Shown in pieces: positions 8,945-18,405 of a stretch of DNA of 64,000 nt. Numbering within the stretch: position 1 is the stretch's first letter; each line of letters opens with the position of its first letter. Position numbers and translations under genes: made by a program. This DNA is from Streptomyces sp. ITFR-21 (GTDB lineage: Bacteria; Actinomycetota; Actinomycetes; Streptomycetales; Streptomycetaceae), in NCBI RefSeq assembly GCF_031844685.1, contig NZ_CP134605.1, positions 5,361,001 through 5,425,000 of the forward strand, given 5' to 3'. The notes beneath the pieces are model-generated. The model saw only the letters and a list, made by a program, of their open reading frames with translations. It was not told where the DNA came from and did not search any database.

Positions 8945-8997
8945 CGCCCGGTGACGCCGGGGGCGGCCCCGCCCCGTACCCCCGGCGCCGCGTCCGG

Positions 8998-9702
8998 TCA
9001 GGGGCGCCCGGCGGCGAGCACCCGTTGCAGCGTCTCCAGCCGGTTGGTGGTGATGCCGTCCACGCCGTACGCGACCAGGCGGGCCATCGAACGCCTCCAG
9101 TCGGCGGTCCAGGCCCCGACCAGCAGGCCGTGCTCCCGGGCCCAGCCGACGGTGGCCGGGTTCACCAGGCCGAAGCGGAAGTTGATCCAGCGGGGGGCGA
9201 GGTCGGCGACGAGCGACTCCGGGGGGCGCCGAGAGGTCTTCCAGGTCATGGAGATCTCGGCGGCCGGGTCGTGGACCCGGGTGGCCACCAGGGCCGGCAG
9301 CTCGCCGCAGTAGAAGACCCGCTCGGCCGCCCCGGCCGCGCGGACCGCCGCCACCGAGGGCCCGGCCTGGTCCTCGCCCGTCAGGTCGAGCAGCATCCGG
9401 CCGGCCCGGTGCCGCCCCAGCTCCGCCAGGGCCGCGGCCAGCGTCGGCACGCGGTCGCCGGTCAGCTCGGCGAGCTCCGCCGCGGTCAGCGCCGCCACCG
9501 GCTCCGGGCGCTCCCACAGCCGCTCCAGCGTCGGGTCGTGCAGCAGCACCGGCACCCCGTCCCGGGTGATCCGGACGTCGACCTCCACCACGTCCGCGCC
9601 CTTGAGCAGCGCCGAGCGGATGGAGGGCAGGGTGTTCTCGCGGTGGTGGTACGGGTCGCCGCGGTGCGCGATGGCCTGCGCCGTGAGCCGGAAGTTCACC
9701 AT
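8998..9702 (-). CDS. Glycerophosphodiester phosphodiesterase (GDPD) family protein
   Basis: Enzyme of 234 residues with the GDPD TIM-barrel signatures: AHRGDPYHHRENT near the N-terminus (catalytic His and Glu), VEVDVRITRDGVPVLLHDPTLER (metal-binding Glu/Asp and second His), and the C-terminal WTAD and VDGITTN segments. It would hydrolyse glycerophosphodiesters to glycerol-3-phosphate plus an alcohol. No signal peptide or membrane segment is seen, so it should be cytoplasmic. The ATG at 9702 begins 2 bases after the adenosine deaminase stop, so the two genes are translationally coupled. The frame stays open far upstream over the deaminase gene, but that part is out-of-frame noise. Confidence 0.88.
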   Translation of the reverse strand: MVNFRLTAQAIAHRGDPYHHRENTLPSIRSALLKGADVVEVDVRITRDGVPVLLHDPTLERLWERPEPVAALTAAELAELTGDRVPTLAAALAELGRHRAGRMLLDLTGEDQAGPSVAAVRAAGAAERVFYCGELPALVATRVHDPAAEISMTWKTSRRPPESLVADLAPRWINFRFGLVNPATVGWAREHGLLVGAWTADWRRSMARLVAYGVDGITTNRLETLQRVLAAGRP

Positions 9703-9704
9703 GG

Positions 9705-10775
9705 TCAGCCGCCCCAGGAGGTGGTGTACGCGGCGATCTCGGCGGCCAGCGCCCGCTTGCCCGCCGGGTCGAGGAAGGACGCCTCGACCGCGTTCGCCGC
9801 CAGCGCCGCCACTCCGGCCGGGTCCAGCTCCAGCAGCCGGGCCGCCACCGCGTACTCGGTGTTGAGGTCGGTGCCGAACATCGGCGGGTCGTCGCTGTTG
9901 ACGGTGACCAGCACGCCCGCGTCGGCCAGCCGCCGGATCGGGTGCTCGTCCAGCGAGGCGACCGCCCGGGTGGCGACGTTGGAGGTCGGGCAGACCTCCA
10001 GGGGGATCCGCCGCTCGGCCAGGTGGTCCAGCAGCCGCGGGTCGCCGACCGCGCTGGTGCCGTGGCCGATCCGCTCGGCGCCGAGCACCTGGAGCGCGTC
10101 CCATATGGTCTGCGGCCCGGTGGTCTCGCCGGCGTGCGGCACGCTGTGCAGGCCGGCGGCGCGCGCCTGGTCGAAGTACGGCTTGAACTGGGGCCTGGGC
10201 ACGCCGACCTCCGGCCCGCCCAGGCCGAAGGACACCAGCCCGTCGGGCCGCAGGTCCAGCGCCAGCCGCGTGGTCTGCTCCGCCGCCGCGAGCCCCGCCT
10301 CGCCCGGAATGTCGAAGCACCAGCGCAGCGTCACGCCCAGCTCGGACTCCGCGGCCTTCCGCGCGTCCTCGATGGCCTCCATGAACGCCCGGCCGGGGAT
10401 GCCGCGCCGGGTCGAGGAGAACGGCGTCACGGTCAGCTCCGCGTACCGGATGTTCTGCCGGGCCATGTCCCTGGCCACCTCGAAGGTCAGCAGCCGGACG
10501 TCCTCGGCGTCCCGGATCAGGTCCACCACCGACAGGTAGACCTCGATGAAGTGCGCGAAGTCGCGGAAGGTGAAGTAGTCCGCCAGTGCCGCCGGATCGG
10601 CCGGCACCGCCGAGTCGGGGTGCCGGGCGGCCAGCTCGGCGACGATCCGCGGGGACGCGGAACCGACGTGGTGGACATGCAGCTCGGCCTTCGGCAGCCC
10701 GGCGATGAAGCCGTCCAATCCGCCGCCCCCGCCCCGCCCCGGAGCGGGTGCCTGGCCGGTCGCGATGTCGGGCAT
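9705..10775 (-). CDS. add: Adenosine deaminase-like amidohydrolase
   Basis: Zinc-dependent deaminase of 356 residues from the adenosine/AMP deaminase superfamily. Metal ligands H33 and H35 are present in ELHVHHVGS; the usual motif is HxHLEG, so the Glu is replaced. Later motifs are canonical: VPHAGE (proton-shuttling Glu), RIGHG, CPTSN and NSDDPPMFGT. A Gly/Pro-rich N-terminal tail of about 20 residues precedes the fold. It is the first gene of a two-gene unit with the GDPD gene and is divergent from the aldehyde dehydrogenase at 11065. The expected reaction is adenosine to inosine; given the altered first motif, another purine nucleoside substrate is possible. Confidence 0.85.
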   Translation of the reverse strand: MPDIATGQAPAPGRGGGGGLDGFIAGLPKAELHVHHVGSASPRIVAELAARHPDSAVPADPAALADYFTFRDFAHFIEVYLSVVDLIRDAEDVRLLTFEVARDMARQNIRYAELTVTPFSSTRRGIPGRAFMEAIEDARKAAESELGVTLRWCFDIPGEAGLAAAEQTTRLALDLRPDGLVSFGLGGPEVGVPRPQFKPYFDQARAAGLHSVPHAGETTGPQTIWDALQVLGAERIGHGTSAVGDPRLLDHLAERRIPLEVCPTSNVATRAVASLDEHPIRRLADAGVLVTVNSDDPPMFGTDLNTEYAVAARLLELDPAGVAALAANAVEASFLDPAGKRALAAEIAAYTTSWGG

Positions 10776-11064
10776 GCGGGGTGTCCTTCCACGGGGCAGC
10801 TCTTGGCCTCATCCTAGGTCGCCCGTCCGACAACCCGGCCTGCCGCCGCGACCCGCCGGGTAAGCGCGCCGGCCGGCGCGGGAGGGGGCCGCGGGCCGGT
10901 ACGGGTGCAGGTCGCGCGACAGGCTGGGCACAGAATTCGTCGCGTAACCAAAAGGCAACAACGGAATCCCTTGTTGGAGGAATGTTCCTCTGTCAGGATC
11001 AGCGACCAATCCAGGCTTTTGCCACGTTGACGACGGCGGGGCGCGGAGGCGAGGAGAGGCGTTG
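10776..11064. promoter_or_regulatory. Divergent region with 6-bp dyad upstream of the polyamine uptake operon
   Basis: A 289-base gap between adenosine deaminase (minus strand) and the aldehyde dehydrogenase heading the uptake operon (plus strand). A dyad GAGGAA-TG-TTCCTC occupies 10977-10990, about 75 bases before the ATG at 11065, inside an AT-richer stretch (10930-11030). This is a plausible operator. The ribosome binding site AGGAGAGG is at about 11052-11059. Confidence 0.4.
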
Positions 11065-12585
11065 ATGCACCAGGTGACGGGCGCCCCGGAGCGGTTCGGC
11101 GGCTCCGCCCAGTACATCGCGGGCGGCCTGCGGGAGGGAAGGGGCACGGAGACCTTCTCCGTGGTCGACCCCGCGACCGGACGGGCCGTGTGGGCCTACC
11201 GGACGGCCGGCCCGGCGGACGTGGACGCCGCGGTGGCCGCGGCCAAGGCCGCGCTGCCCGGCTGGGCGGCGGCGACCCCGGCTGAACGCTCCGGGGCGCT
11301 GCACCGGCTGGCCGGCGTACTGGCCGACCGCGCCGCGGAACTGGCCGCCGCCGAGTCGCTCCAGTGCGGCAAGCCGATCCGGCTGAGCAGCGGGTTCGAC
11401 GTGCCGGGCACCGTGGACAACGCCGCGTTCTTCGCCGGTGCCGCCCGGCAGCTGGAGGGCAGGGCCGCCGCCGAGTACAGCCCGGACCACACCTCGTACG
11501 TGCGGCGTGAGCCGGTCGGAGTGGTCGGCTCGATCGCGCCGTGGAACTACCCGCTGCAGATGGCCGCCTGGAAGATCCTGCCGGCCGTCGCGGCGGGCAA
11601 CACCGTCGTGCTCAAGCCCGCCGAGCTGACCCCGCTGACCACCCTGATGCTCGCCGAGGCGGCCACCGAGGCCGGGCTGCCCGCCGGCGTGGTCAACATC
11701 GTCACCGGAACCGGCAAGGGGGCCGGCGAGCACCTGGTCACCCACCCGGACGTGGCGATGACCTCCTTCACCGGCTCCACCGCGGTCGGCCGCCGGATCG
11801 CCGCGCTCGCCGCCGGCACCACCAAGCGCCTCCACCTCGAACTGGGCGGGAAGGCGCCCTTCGTGGTCTTCGACGACGCCGACCCGGAGGCCGCCGCCCA
11901 CGGCGCGGTCGCCGCCGCGCTCATCAACAGCGGCCAGGACTGCACCGCCGCGACCCGCGCCTACGTGCAACGGCCGCTGTACGACGCGTTCGTGGCCGCG
12001 GTCGCCGACCTGATGGCGGGCGTGGTCCTCGGCGACCCCTTCGACCCGGCGACCGACCTCGGCCCGCTGGTCTCCTTCGCGCACCGCGACCGGGTCGCCG
12101 CCGTGGTGGACCGGGCCCGCGGCTACGCCACCGTCGTCACCGGCGGGGCGGCGCCCGGCGACGGGCTCGCGGCCGGCGCCTACTACCCGCCCACACTGAT
12201 CACCGGCGCCGCCCAGCACAGCGAGGCCGTGCAGGACGAGATCTTCGGACCGGTGCTGACGGTGCTGCCCTTCGACGAGGACGACGAGGGTCTGGCGCTG
12301 GCGAACGACACCCCCTACGGTCTGGCCGCGTCCGCCTGGACCCGCGACGTCTACCGGGCCGGGCGCGCCACCCGGGAGCTGCGGGCCGGCTGCGTCTGGA
12401 TCAACGACCACATCCCGATCATCAGCGAGATGCCGCACGGAGGCGCCAGGTCCTCCGGCTACGGCAAGGACATGTCCGTCTACTCCTTCGAGGAGTACAC
12501 CCAGGTCAAGCACGTTATGTACGACACCACCGCGGTCGCCCGGAAGGACTGGCACCGCACCGTCTTCGGCGACCGCCGCCCGTAG
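11065..12585 (+). CDS. Aldehyde dehydrogenase, gamma-aminobutyraldehyde dehydrogenase type (second copy)
   Basis: Aldehyde dehydrogenase of 506 residues. The active-site cysteine C293 lies in NSGQDCTAATR, the same context as in the enzyme at 7473, and LELGGKAPFVVF carries the general base. The start is ATG 11065, with AGGAGAGG just upstream; a TTG at 11062 is in frame but less likely. It opens a gene string with a PotD-like binding protein, ATPase, two permeases and an FAD oxidoreductase. It is therefore expected to oxidise the aminoaldehyde made from an imported polyamine. From memory it matches SCO5666. Whether the two paralogues divide putrescine- and spermidine-derived aldehydes is unknown. 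Confidence 0.9.
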   Translation: MHQVTGAPERFGGSAQYIAGGLREGRGTETFSVVDPATGRAVWAYRTAGPADVDAAVAAAKAALPGWAAATPAERSGALHRLAGVLADRAAELAAAESLQCGKPIRLSSGFDVPGTVDNAAFFAGAARQLEGRAAAEYSPDHTSYVRREPVGVVGSIAPWNYPLQMAAWKILPAVAAGNTVVLKPAELTPLTTLMLAEAATEAGLPAGVVNIVTGTGKGAGEHLVTHPDVAMTSFTGSTAVGRRIAALAAGTTKRLHLELGGKAPFVVFDDADPEAAAHGAVAAALINSGQDCTAATRAYVQRPLYDAFVAAVADLMAGVVLGDPFDPATDLGPLVSFAHRDRVAAVVDRARGYATVVTGGAAPGDGLAAGAYYPPTLITGAAQHSEAVQDEIFGPVLTVLPFDEDDEGLALANDTPYGLAASAWTRDVYRAGRATRELRAGCVWINDHIPIISEMPHGGARSSGYGKDMSVYSFEEYTQVKHVMYDTTAVARKDWHRTVFGDRRP

Positions 12586-12683
12586 CACCGCCGTCCACAG
12601 CACCGCAGACCGCACCCGCACCCGCAGACCCCCCGTCCCAACCCGGCGTCCCCCCCGGCCGGTCCCTCGGAAGGGCACCACCC

Positions 12684-13913
12684 ATGGAGCAGTTCGAGCC
12701 CCTCTCCCCGCCACTGCGCGCGGCGACGATCCGCAGTATGACCAACGGCCGCGGCGCACTGGCCCGCCGGTCGCTGCTGCGCGCCGGGGCACTCGGCGCG
12801 GTCGCCGCCGGTCTCACCGCCTGCGGTATCCCGGCCGCCGGGCGGCAGGGCGGCACCACCGCCTCGACCGACCACTCGGCCCAGGAAAAGGTCGTGAACT
12901 TCTCCAACTGGACCGAGTACGTCGACGTCTCGGACGACGGCAAGCACCGCCCCACCCTGGAGGCGTTCACCAGGCGCACCGGCATCCAGGTCAAGTACAC
13001 CGAGGACATCAACGACAACATCGAGTTCTTCGGCAAGATCAAACCGCAGCTGTCGGCCGGCCAGGACACCGGCCGCGACCTGATGGTGCTCACCGACTGG
13101 CTGGCCGGCCGGATGATCCGGCTCGGCTGGGTGCAGAAACTGGACTCCGCCAACCTCCCGCACGCCTACGCCAACCTGGAGCAGCGGTTCCGCAGCCCCG
13201 ACTGGGACCCCGGCCGCGCCTACTCCTACCCCTGGCAGGGCATCGCCACCTGCATCGCGTACAACAAGAAGGCCACCGGCGGGCGCAAGGTCACCTCGAT
13301 CTCCCAGCTGCTGGAGGACAACTCCCTCAAAGGCAAGGTCGCCATGCTCTCGGAGATGCGCGACAGCGTCGGGATGACCCTGCTCGACATGGGTGAGAAG
13401 CCCGAGAGCGTCGACGACGACACCTACGACGCGGCCATCGCCCGGATCCAGAAGGCCGTCGACAGCCAGCAGATCCGCAAGTTCACCGGCAACGACTACA
13501 CCGACGGCCTCAGCAAAGGCGACATCGCCGCCTGCGTCGCCTGGGCCGGCGACCTGGTGCAGCTGCGGCTGGACGACCCGGACATCGAGTACGTCTTCCC
13601 CGACGCCGGGTTCATGTCCTCCACGGACAACCTGCTGATCCCCGACAAGGCGCGGCACAAGACCAACGCCGAGCGGCTTATCGACTACTACTACGAGCCC
13701 GCCGTCGCCGCGCAGCTGTCCGCGTACATCAACTACGTGTGCCCGGTGGCGGGAGTCAAGCCGTACCTGGCGAAGATCGACCCCTCGCTGGCCGCCAACC
13801 CGCTGATCCTCCCGGACGCAACCATGGACGCCAAGACGCACTCGTTCCGGTCCCTCAGCGACGCCGAGGACACCCGGTACGAGGCCAAGTTCTCCAAGCT
13901 CATCGGCGCCTGA
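12684..13913 (+). CDS. Polyamine ABC transporter substrate-binding lipoprotein (PotD-like)
   Basis: Extracellular solute-binding protein of 409 residues that would capture putrescine or spermidine. The N-terminus combines a twin-arginine-like ARRSLLR stretch (27-33), a hydrophobic segment and the lipobox LTAC with lipidated C47, so it is probably a Tat- or Sec-exported lipoprotein. The mature part starts with the NFSNWTEYVD segment typical of PotD/PotF. The ATG at 12684 has GGAAGGG about 9 bases upstream. ATPase and permease genes follow, completing the importer. Ligand preference cannot be read by eye. Confidence 0.9.
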   Translation: MEQFEPLSPPLRAATIRSMTNGRGALARRSLLRAGALGAVAAGLTACGIPAAGRQGGTTASTDHSAQEKVVNFSNWTEYVDVSDDGKHRPTLEAFTRRTGIQVKYTEDINDNIEFFGKIKPQLSAGQDTGRDLMVLTDWLAGRMIRLGWVQKLDSANLPHAYANLEQRFRSPDWDPGRAYSYPWQGIATCIAYNKKATGGRKVTSISQLLEDNSLKGKVAMLSEMRDSVGMTLLDMGEKPESVDDDTYDAAIARIQKAVDSQQIRKFTGNDYTDGLSKGDIAACVAWAGDLVQLRLDDPDIEYVFPDAGFMSSTDNLLIPDKARHKTNAERLIDYYYEPAVAAQLSAYINYVCPVAGVKPYLAKIDPSLAANPLILPDATMDAKTHSFRSLSDAEDTRYEAKFSKLIGA

Positions 13914-13962
13914 CCCGGCCCCTCCCCGGCTCCGGCCGCTCTTCGCACACCAGAGGACACCC

Positions 13963-15219
13963 ATGACGATCCCCAGCACGAGCCCGGCGGACGCCGAAGA
14001 CGCCCAGGGCGCGGGCGCCAAGGACTCCAAGGACATCAAGGACATCAAGGACGCCGAGGACACGGGCGCCGCCGCGCCCGAGGACGCCGTCCGCCTCACC
14101 GGCATCAGCAAGGAGTACGGCTCCTTCACCGCCGTCCACCCGCTCGACCTGGCCGTACCGGCCGGCTCCTTCTTCGCCCTGCTCGGTGCGTCCGGCTGCG
14201 GCAAGACCACCACCCTGCGGATGATCGCGGGCCTGGAGACCCCCTCGTCGGGCTCGGTGCGGCTCGGCGGACGCGATGTCACCGCCCTGCCCCCGTACAA
14301 GCGGCCGGTCAACACCGTCTTCCAGAACTACGCGCTCTTCCCGCACCTGGACGTCTACGAGAACGTCGCCTTCGGGCTGCGCCGGCGCGGCGTCAGGTCG
14401 GTGCGGAAGCAGGTCGGCGAGATGCTGGAACTGGTCCAGCTCGGCCCGCTGGCCCACCGCCGGCCCAGCCAGCTCTCCGGCGGCCAGCAGCAGCGCGTCG
14501 CGGTCGCCCGCGCGCTGATCAACCAGCCGCAGGTGCTGCTGCTCGACGAGCCGCTCGGCGCCCTCGACCTGAAGCTGCGCCGCCAGATGCAGCTGGAGCT
14601 CAAGCGGATCCAGACCGAGGTCGGCATCACCTTCGTGCACGTCACCCACGACCAGGAGGAGGCCATGACCATGGCCGACACCGTCGCGGTGATGAACGCC
14701 GGCCGGGTCGAGCAGCTCGGCGGGCCCGCCGACCTCTACGAGAACCCCGCCTCCACCTTCGTGGCGAACTTCCTCGGCACCTCCAACCTGATCGAGGCCG
14801 AGGTGACCGGCGTCGGCGGCGGCGAACTCCAGCTGGTGTCCGCCGGCCAGCGGCTGACCCTGCCCGCCGCCCGCTGCCGCCCGCGCGCCGAGGTCGGCGG
14901 CCGGGTGCTGGCCGGCGTCCGGCCGGAGAAGATCACCCTCGCCCACCGCGACGACGAGGACGCGATACCCGAGGGCCGCAACCGGGTGGTCGGGCGGATC
15001 GTGGACTCCAGCTTCATCGGGGTGTCCACCCAGTACGTCGTCGACTCCCCGGTCGGCCCCGACCTGGAGGTGTTCGTACCCAACGTGGAGCGCGACGGCC
15101 GGCTGGTCCCGGGCGCCCCCGTCGTACTGCACTGGAACCCCGAGCACACCTTCGGCCTGGACGCCGCCCAGGACATCGACGCGGGCATCGAGACGGAGAC
15201 CGCGGAGGCCGCCGCGTGA
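13963..15219 (+). CDS. potA: Polyamine ABC transporter ATP-binding protein (PotA-like)
   Basis: ATPase of 418 residues energising the uptake system. Walker A GASGCGKT is at 75-82, LSGGQQQR near 166-173, Walker B LLLDEPLGALD follows, and the switch His is in HVTHDQEEAMTMAD. The C-terminal third is a TOBE-type regulatory domain. The first 40 residues are an unusual charged linker with near-repeats of Lys-Asp-Ile (KDSKDIKDIKDAED), not expected in the family; starting later would still retain all motifs. Its last 4 bases overlap the start of the permease at 15216 (GTGA). Confidence 0.9.
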   Translation: MTIPSTSPADAEDAQGAGAKDSKDIKDIKDAEDTGAAAPEDAVRLTGISKEYGSFTAVHPLDLAVPAGSFFALLGASGCGKTTTLRMIAGLETPSSGSVRLGGRDVTALPPYKRPVNTVFQNYALFPHLDVYENVAFGLRRRGVRSVRKQVGEMLELVQLGPLAHRRPSQLSGGQQQRVAVARALINQPQVLLLDEPLGALDLKLRRQMQLELKRIQTEVGITFVHVTHDQEEAMTMADTVAVMNAGRVEQLGGPADLYENPASTFVANFLGTSNLIEAEVTGVGGGELQLVSAGQRLTLPAARCRPRAEVGGRVLAGVRPEKITLAHRDDEDAIPEGRNRVVGRIVDSSFIGVSTQYVVDSPVGPDLEVFVPNVERDGRLVPGAPVVLHWNPEHTFGLDAAQDIDAGIETETAEAAA

Positions 15220-16163
15220 CCGCCGCCACCGCGCCCGCCACCGATCCGGCGCCGCCGCCCGCTCCCGCGCCGCTGCCGGCCGCGCTGAAGAAGGCCGTCC
15301 GGCGGCGGCGCCTGGTGCCGTATCTGCTGCTGCTGGCCGGCGTCGCCTGGCTGCTGGTGTTCTTCGCCGCCCCGATGGTCTACCAGGCGTCCACCTCGGT
15401 GCAGACCGGCACCCTGGAGGACGGCTTCAAGGTCACCTGGCACTTCGCCACCTACTGGGACGCGCTCCACGCGTACTGGCCGCACTTCCTGCGGTCGCTG
15501 GCCTACGCCGGCATCGCCACCGTGCTGTGCCTGGTGATCGGCTACCCGCTGGCGTACACCATCGCCTTCCGGGCCGGCCGCTGGCGCAACCTGGTGCTGA
15601 TCCTGGTGATCGCGCCGTTCTTCACCAGCTTCCTGATCCGCACCCTCGCATGGGAGACGATCCTCGCCGACCAGGGCCCGGTGGTGACCTTCCTCAACGG
15701 CATCCACCTGCTGGACGTGACGTCATGGCTCGGCGTCACCCAGGGCGACCGGGTGCTGGCCACCCCGCTCGCCGTGGTGTGCGGCCTGACGTACAACTTC
15801 CTGCCGTTCATGATCCTGCCGCTCTACACCTCACTCGAACGGGTGGACGGCCGGCTGCACGAGGCGTCCGGCGACCTGTACGCCACGCCCTTCACCACCT
15901 TCCGCAAGGTGACCTTCCCGCTGTCCATGCCCGGAGTGGTGGCCGGCACCCTGCTCACCTTCATCCCGGCGTCCGGCGACTACATCAACGCCGAGTTGCT
16001 GGGCTCCACCAACCAGCAGATGATCGGCAACGTCATCGAGTCGCAGTTCCTGCGGGTCCTGGACTACCCGACGGCCGCCGCCCTGTCCTTCATCCTGATG
16101 GCGGTCATCCTCGGGATCGTCACCCTCTACATCCGCCGGGCCGGAACGGAGGAACTGGTCTGA
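15216..16163 (+). CDS. potB: Polyamine ABC transporter permease (PotB-like)
   Basis: Integral membrane permease of 315 residues. A Pro/Ala-rich cytoplasmic N-terminus of about 28 residues precedes six predicted membrane segments (first at about 35-55). The permease loop that docks to the ATPase (EASGDLYATPFTTFRKVTFP) is in the second half. The GTG start overlaps the ATPase stop by 4 bases, and its own stop overlaps the next ATG by 1 base, showing tight translational coupling. Confidence 0.9.
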   Translation: MTAATAPATDPAPPPAPAPLPAALKKAVRRRRLVPYLLLLAGVAWLLVFFAAPMVYQASTSVQTGTLEDGFKVTWHFATYWDALHAYWPHFLRSLAYAGIATVLCLVIGYPLAYTIAFRAGRWRNLVLILVIAPFFTSFLIRTLAWETILADQGPVVTFLNGIHLLDVTSWLGVTQGDRVLATPLAVVCGLTYNFLPFMILPLYTSLERVDGRLHEASGDLYATPFTTFRKVTFPLSMPGVVAGTLLTFIPASGDYINAELLGSTNQQMIGNVIESQFLRVLDYPTAAALSFILMAVILGIVTLYIRRAGTEELV

Positions 16164-16966
16164 TGAGCCCCATACGGTGGCTGCGCGCCCACCTGGTGGT
16201 GATCGCCGGAGTGATCACCCTCGCCTACCTCATCCTGCCCAACGCGGTCGTACTGGTCTTCTCCTTCAACAAGCCGAAGAGCCGGTTCAACTACACCTGG
16301 AACCACTTCTCCACCGACGCCTGGCAGCACCCCTGCGACGTGGCCGGCATGTGCGGCTCGCTCACCCTCAGCCTGAGGATCGCCGTCCTGGCGACGGTCG
16401 GCGCGACCGTCCTCGGCACGCTGACCGCCTTCGCGCTGGCCCGCTACCGGTTCCGCGGCCGAGCCGCCACCAACATGCTGATCTTCCTGCCGATGGCGAT
16501 GCCCGAGGTCGTGATGGGCGCCTCGCTGGGCACCCTCTTCCTCAACATGCGAATCAGGTTCGGCTTCTGGACGATCCTGATCGCGCACATCATGTTCTGC
16601 CTGAGCTTCGTGGTCACCGCGGTCAAGGCCCGCGTGATGAGCATGGACCCGCGGCTGGAACAGGCCGCGCAGGACCTCTACGCCACCCCCGCGCAGACCT
16701 TCCTGCGGATCACCCTGCCGCTGGCCGCACCCGGCATCGCGGCCGGCGCTCTGCTGTCGTTCGCGCTGTCCTTCGACGACTACATCATCACCAGCTTCAA
16801 CGCCGGCAACTCGGTGACCTTCCCGATGTACGTCTGGGGCTCCGCGCAGCGCGGCACCCCGGTCCAGGTCAACGTGATCGGCACCGCGATGTTCGTGATC
16901 GCCGTGCTGCTGGTGCTCGCCGGCCAGCTGATCGGACGCCGCGGACGCAGGAGGGTGCGCGGCTGA
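16163..16966 (+). CDS. potC: Polyamine ABC transporter permease (PotC-like)
   Basis: Second membrane subunit of the uptake system, 267 residues, six predicted membrane segments, with the coupling loop EQAAQDLYATPAQTFLRITL followed by an ALLSFALSFDDYIITSF segment that is typical of PotC/PotI. The ATG at 16163 overlaps the stop of the upstream permease by one base (TGATG). The gene for the FAD oxidoreductase follows 44 bases later on the same strand. Confidence 0.9.
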   Translation: MSPIRWLRAHLVVIAGVITLAYLILPNAVVLVFSFNKPKSRFNYTWNHFSTDAWQHPCDVAGMCGSLTLSLRIAVLATVGATVLGTLTAFALARYRFRGRAATNMLIFLPMAMPEVVMGASLGTLFLNMRIRFGFWTILIAHIMFCLSFVVTAVKARVMSMDPRLEQAAQDLYATPAQTFLRITLPLAAPGIAAGALLSFALSFDDYIITSFNAGNSVTFPMYVWGSAQRGTPVQVNVIGTAMFVIAVLLVLAGQLIGRRGRRRVRG

Positions 16967-17010
16967 GGACCTGGCAGGGCACCCGAGGACATCGTGAAGG
17001 TGGGAGAACC

Positions 17011-18405
17011 ATGGATCCAGCCCGAAGCCTCGCCGCCGCCGAGCCGGCCCCCTACTGGCTGGACGACCCCGGCCGGCCCGCCGCCGAGCCCGCGCTCGCC
17101 GGCGCGGAGCAGTGCGACCTGCTGGTGGTCGGCGGCGGCTACAGCGGGCTGTGGACCGCGCTGCTCGCCAAGGAGCGCGACCCCGGCCGGGACGTGGTGC
17201 TCATCGAGGCCGACCGGATCGGCTGGGCCGCCTCCGGCCGCAACGGCGGCTTCTGCGCGGCCAGCATCACCCACGGCCCGCTCAACGGGCTGGCCCGCTG
17301 GCCCGCCGAGTTCGACCTGCTCCAGGAACTGGGTGACCGCAACCTCGACGCCATCGAGGAGACGGTCGCCCGGTACGGCCTCGACTGCGACTTCGAGCGG
17401 ACCGGCGGGATCGACGTGGCGACCGCCGACCACCAGTGGGACGAACTGCGCGCGCTGCACCGGACCGTGACCGGGCACAACGTGGGCCTGAAGCTGCTCG
17501 ACCGCGACCAGCTGCGTGCCGAGGTCGACTCGCCGACGTTCCTCGGCGGCCTGTACGACGAGCGCGGCGTCGCCCTGGTGCACCCGGCGAAACTCGCCTG
17601 GGCCCTGAAGGCCACCGCGGCCCGCCTCGGCGTACGCGTCTACGAGCGGACCCCCGCCACCGCACTGACCCGGCGCGGCGGCGCGCTGGCGGTGCGGACC
17701 CCGTACGGCGCGGTGAGCGCCCGCCAGGTGGCGCTCGGCACCGGCGTGTTCCCGTCACTGATCCGCCGGGTCCGCGCGTACACCGTCCCCGTCTACGACT
17801 ACGCGCTGATGACCGAGCCGCTCACCGCGGACCAGCGCGCGGCCATCGGCTGGCGGGGGCGTCAGGGCCTGGCCGACACCGCCAACCGGTTCCACTACTT
17901 CCGGCTGACCGCCGACAACCGCATCCTGTGGGGCGGCTACGACGCGGTCTATCCGCGCGGCGGCCGGATCAGCGCCGCCTACGACCACCGCCCGCAGACG
18001 TACCTGCGGCTGGCCCGGCACTTCTTCGGCTGCTTCCCGCAACTGGAGGGGCTGCGGTTCAGCCACAGCTGGGGCGGGGTGATCGACACCTGCACCCGCT
18101 TCTCGCCGTTCTTCGGCACCGCGCACGGTGGCCGGGTCGCCTACACGGCCGGGTACACCGGGCTCGGGGTGGGCGCCACCCGCTTCGGGGCCGAGGTGAT
18201 GCTCGACCTGCTCGCCGGGACGCCCACCGAGCGGACCGGGCCGGAGATGGTGCGGCGCCGGCCGCTGCCGTTCCCGCCGGAGCCGTTCGCCTCGGCCGGG
18301 ATCGGGCTCACCCAGTGGTCACTGGCCCGCGCCGACGACTCCGGCGGGCGGCGCAACCTGTGGCTGCGGGCGCTGGACCGGGCCGGGCTCGGCTTCGACA
18401 GCTGA
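17011..18405 (+). CDS. FAD-dependent oxidoreductase (PuuB/DadA-like)
   Basis: Flavoprotein of 464 residues of the DAO family. The dinucleotide-binding motif VVGGGYSGLWTAL lies at about 39-51, followed by an acidic residue at the end of the second strand (VVLIEADRIG) and the GRNGGFC segment common to PuuB-like enzymes. In the gamma-glutamylated putrescine pathway PuuB oxidises gamma-glutamylputrescine to the aldehyde; a free polyamine or amino acid is an alternative substrate. The ATG at 17011 has GGGAG 6-7 bases upstream. As the last gene of the uptake string it probably starts degradation of the imported amine. From memory it corresponds to SCO5671. Confidence 0.85.
   Translation: MDPARSLAAAEPAPYWLDDPGRPAAEPALAGAEQCDLLVVGGGYSGLWTALLAKERDPGRDVVLIEADRIGWAASGRNGGFCAASITHGPLNGLARWPAEFDLLQELGDRNLDAIEETVARYGLDCDFERTGGIDVATADHQWDELRALHRTVTGHNVGLKLLDRDQLRAEVDSPTFLGGLYDERGVALVHPAKLAWALKATAARLGVRVYERTPATALTRRGGALAVRTPYGAVSARQVALGTGVFPSLIRRVRAYTVPVYDYALMTEPLTADQRAAIGWRGRQGLADTANRFHYFRLTADNRILWGGYDAVYPRGGRISAAYDHRPQTYLRLARHFFGCFPQLEGLRFSHSWGGVIDTCTRFSPFFGTAHGGRVAYTAGYTGLGVGATRFGAEVMLDLLAGTPTERTGPEMVRRRPLPFPPEPFASAGIGLTQWSLARADDSGGRRNLWLRALDRAGLGFDS

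Noticed and set aside
8998..10833. Single 611-codon gene covering GDPD and adenosine deaminase
   Set aside because: Only the last 234 codons read as GDPD; the first part is out-of-frame sequence of the deaminase gene, which has its own complete frame.
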